In this document: piece by piece, positions 4,555-6,401 of the stretch
How positions within the stretch are numbered: the first letter of the stretch is position 1
Layout of the letters: each line of letters opens with the position of its first letter
Assembly: GCA_946885925.1 (NCBI GenBank)
Contig: CAMPHP010000194.1
Location: forward strand, 1-6,401
Length of the DNA: 6,401 nt
From: an uncultured Litorilinea sp.
GTDB taxonomy: Bacteria; Chloroflexota; Anaerolineae; Caldilineales; Caldilineaceae
Direction of reading: 5' to 3'
The notes under the pieces: generated by a model
What the model was told of the DNA's origin: nothing
Databases searched by the model: none
Seen by the model: the letters and a program-made list of their open reading frames with translations, nothing else
Program-made: the position numbers and the translations under genes

Positions 4555-6401
4555 ACGGCTTGCGCTCATTGGGTTGCTGGTGGGTACTGCGCTACTGCTG
4601 GCACTCTACAGTCGCATCGTCCCCCCCTTAGAAGGCTTTGACGCCGACGCTCATTATCTCGCTGCCGTGCATCTGCGCGCCACCGGCGAGTTGCCCCTGC
4701 TAGAGCGCGAAACGTTAGCCGCATCCTATGAACTAATCTCCCAGCCACTGCTCTATCACGCTTTGACTGCGCTGGCGATCTCGCCCTGGCCTGCCGAGCC
4801 AACGTGGGAACTGACCGTGGCGAGTGTCAATCCTTATTTTGACAAGAGCATGAGCCTGCGCCAGATGCTCATGCTGCCTGCTGAGGATCCCGTTGCCGCG
4901 CCGGTTGCTGTGCTGCCGATTACCGTAGCTTCGCTGGTTTCGATGTTGGGTGGGTTGCTGACTGTCTATGCAACCTGGCGCTTAGGGCGCGCGCTCGTTC
5001 CCCAACAGTGGAGTTTTGCCCTGGCAACTGCTGCCATTGTCGGCTTCAACCCCATCTTCTTGTTCCTCTCTGTGGTCGTGACCAATGATGCCTGGGCGGC
5101 AGGGACAATTGCACTCTGTGTGGCGTTGGCTGCCGAGGCAGCATTGGGCCATGCACCCGCGCGCACCTGGTTTTGGGCAGGTATGTGGGGTGGGCTGGCG
5201 ACCTTAGCCAAGTACAGCGGCTTTCTTGCCGGATTGCCCGCGGCGATCTTGTGGCTGCTCTATCTACGCCGCCAGGGTTGGGCCGCGGCAGGGAAGGCAC
5301 TGCTCCTAGCATTGGGGGGTGGATTGCTGGTGGCGGGCTGGTGGTTTGGTCGCATGGCTTGGCTCTATGGCGAACCTATCCCCATGCAGCGTATTGGCGA
5401 AATTTTTGGCGGTCTCAACCGCGTGCCGCCTCTAACTTGGGCTGAAACCTTTGAGTTTGCGCCCTGGCTTATCTGGTCTTACTGGGGTGTCTTTGTGGCG
5501 GTGATAGCACCAGCAGCCTACTTTGGCGTGGTGCGCTGGCTGATGATCGGCGGGCTAGCGGGCTTAGTCCCGGCCTTGATCCGCCGCGACAGTGCGAGCT
5601 ATGCCGCCAAAGGCTGGACTGTAGCGCTGGCGCTGCTTTGGGCTGGCTGCACCGCGGCAGCGGTTTTGTATTGGACGCGCACGGTTGCCTATGGCGAACA
5701 AGGGCGGCTGGCCCACATTGGCGCACCTGGCTTGGCATTGCTCTGGGTAATCGGCTGGCAGGGCTTTGCGCCTGTACGCTGGCGACCGCTCGTCCACACT
5801 GCGCTGACCCTTGTGTTGGTGGCGCTGGCCTTATGGCAGACACAGACCTTAACACGCGGCTTTGGCTTACCCGAACCCATCCCAGCCCCGCATCCTGACC
5901 GGCAGATCACAGCGACGTTTGCCAATGGGCCAACCTTGGTGGGGGCCGATTTCCCCAACGGTGCAACGATTGCGCCAGGTGAGCCAATGCCCCTCACCCT
6001 CTATTGGACAACCGACGCCATCATCCCCGACCATGCCACCCTCTTCGTCCATCTTGCGGACGGAGACAACCGGCTGCTCTATCAATTCGATGGCGTGGCA
6101 GACCAGGGACGCCATCCGACGCGGCAATGGCTTCCCGGCGAGATCTTTGCAGACTCACACCTGATCACCGTTCCCGCTGACGCTACCCCAGGGCTGGCGA
6201 CCTTGAGCGTGGGATTCTATCCCTTAGAGGACATTGATCAGCGCTTCGAAGTCACGGATGGCGAGGGCAACATGACTGGTGACCGGCTGGTACTCGCCCC
6301 TATTTATGTCACAGAGGCAGGGAGTGTCCCACTTCCAGCCCCGGACACCCCCCTGGCAACCTGGACGAATGGCATTACGCTAGCCCAGAGCGAGCTTGTA
6401 C
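4529..6401 (+). CDS. GT-C (GT39-like) membrane glycosyltransferase with C-terminal beta-sandwich modules, right-truncated
   Basis: I translated 624 codons by hand with no stop; the gene runs off the right edge. It starts MNGSIWRAER inside the GT4 gene, with AAGGAA about 12 nt and GAGG 3 nt upstream. A first helix (11-30) leads into a large outer loop with EGFDADAHYLAAVHLRATGELP (35-56), where Asp38 is the likely GT-C catalytic Asp, and YELISQPLLYHALTAL (67-82). About eleven more hydrophobic segments lie between 127 and 438, including FNPIFLFLSVVVTNDAWAA (173-191), GLATLAKYSGFLAGLP (222-237), WWFGRMAWLYGEPI (271-284) and YGEQGRLAHIGAPGLALLW (388-406). Enzymes of this class use polyprenyl-phosphate sugars on the outer face of the membrane. 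Residues 456-596 form a soluble beta-sandwich-like domain (PGEPMPLTLYW, LFVHLADGDNRLL, WLPGEIFADSHLI). A second copy seems to start near 610. Acceptor unknown. A 7-C run near the 5' end keeps the frame open as read. Confidence 0.9.
   Translation, partial: MNGSIWRAERLALIGLLVGTALLLALYSRIVPPLEGFDADAHYLAAVHLRATGELPLLERETLAASYELISQPLLYHALTALAISPWPAEPTWELTVASVNPYFDKSMSLRQMLMLPAEDPVAAPVAVLPITVASLVSMLGGLLTVYATWRLGRALVPQQWSFALATAAIVGFNPIFLFLSVVVTNDAWAAGTIALCVALAAEAALGHAPARTWFWAGMWGGLATLAKYSGFLAGLPAAILWLLYLRRQGWAAAGKALLLALGGGLLVAGWWFGRMAWLYGEPIPMQRIGEIFGGLNRVPPLTWAETFEFAPWLIWSYWGVFVAVIAPAAYFGVVRWLMIGGLAGLVPALIRRDSASYAAKGWTVALALLWAGCTAAAVLYWTRTVAYGEQGRLAHIGAPGLALLWVIGWQGFAPVRWRPLVHTALTLVLVALALWQTQTLTRGFGLPEPIPAPHPDRQITATFANGPTLVGADFPNGATIAPGEPMPLTLYWTTDAIIPDHATLFVHLADGDNRLLYQFDGVADQGRHPTRQWLPGEIFADSHLITVPADATPGLATLSVGFYPLEDIDQRFEVTDGEGNMTGDRLVLAPIYVTEAGSVPLPAPDTPLATWTNGITLAQSELV

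Noticed and set aside
5469..5855. Long minus-strand ORF opposite the membrane glycosyltransferase gene
   Set aside because: The plus strand encodes a clear transmembrane enzyme throughout. The antisense peptide is rich in Arg, Ser, Pro and Ala, as expected of a shadow frame.

Overview
The window reads as a surface-glycan biosynthesis locus from a moderately GC-rich bacterium, most likely a member of the Chloroflexota. The best taxonomic hint is the last gene. It joins a GT-C type multi-pass membrane glycosyltransferase to C-terminal beta-sandwich modules (phrases of the 'PGEPMPLTLYW' and 'FVHL-D' kind), a layout I associate with filamentous Chloroflexota. This comes from remembered family patterns, not from a search.

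Layout: (1) On the minus strand, from 604 off the left edge, lies the N-terminal two thirds or so of a GT2 glycosyltransferase. (2) Positions 605-923 are a divergent intergenic region. It holds a perfect TATAAT box for the minus-strand gene, a 33-bp-period direct repeat, and a doubtful 63-codon reading frame whose stop overlaps the minus-strand start. (3) From 924 to the right edge, five genes lie head to tail on the plus strand. They encode a rhamnosyltransferase-like GT2, a small two-helix membrane protein with a bacterial PH-like domain, a GNAT-fold acyltransferase with two apparent lobes, a GT4 glycosyltransferase, and the membrane glycosyltransferase, which is cut by the window end. The four plus-strand junctions are a 19-nt gap, a 4-nt overlap, a 10-nt gap and a 26-nt overlap, so this is almost certainly one operon.

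How they may work together (inference): the two GT2 enzymes and the GT4 enzyme would add sugars from nucleotide-sugar donors on the cytoplasmic side. The GNAT protein could acylate an amino sugar or another intermediate. The small PH-domain protein would sit at the membrane. The GT-C enzyme would transfer a sugar from a polyprenyl-phosphate donor on the outer face. No flippase, polymerase, ligase or ABC exporter is visible, so the final product (exopolysaccharide, glycolipid or glycoprotein) cannot be named.

The less ordinary signals are at gene junctions. A degenerate 12-bp array runs across the stop of the plus-strand GT2 and the GTG start of the next gene. Tiny reading frames bridge two junctions that lack a Shine-Dalgarno sequence, and all six chosen starts form an NTGA tetranucleotide. 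No RNA gene, CRISPR array, insertion sequence or convincing terminator was found.
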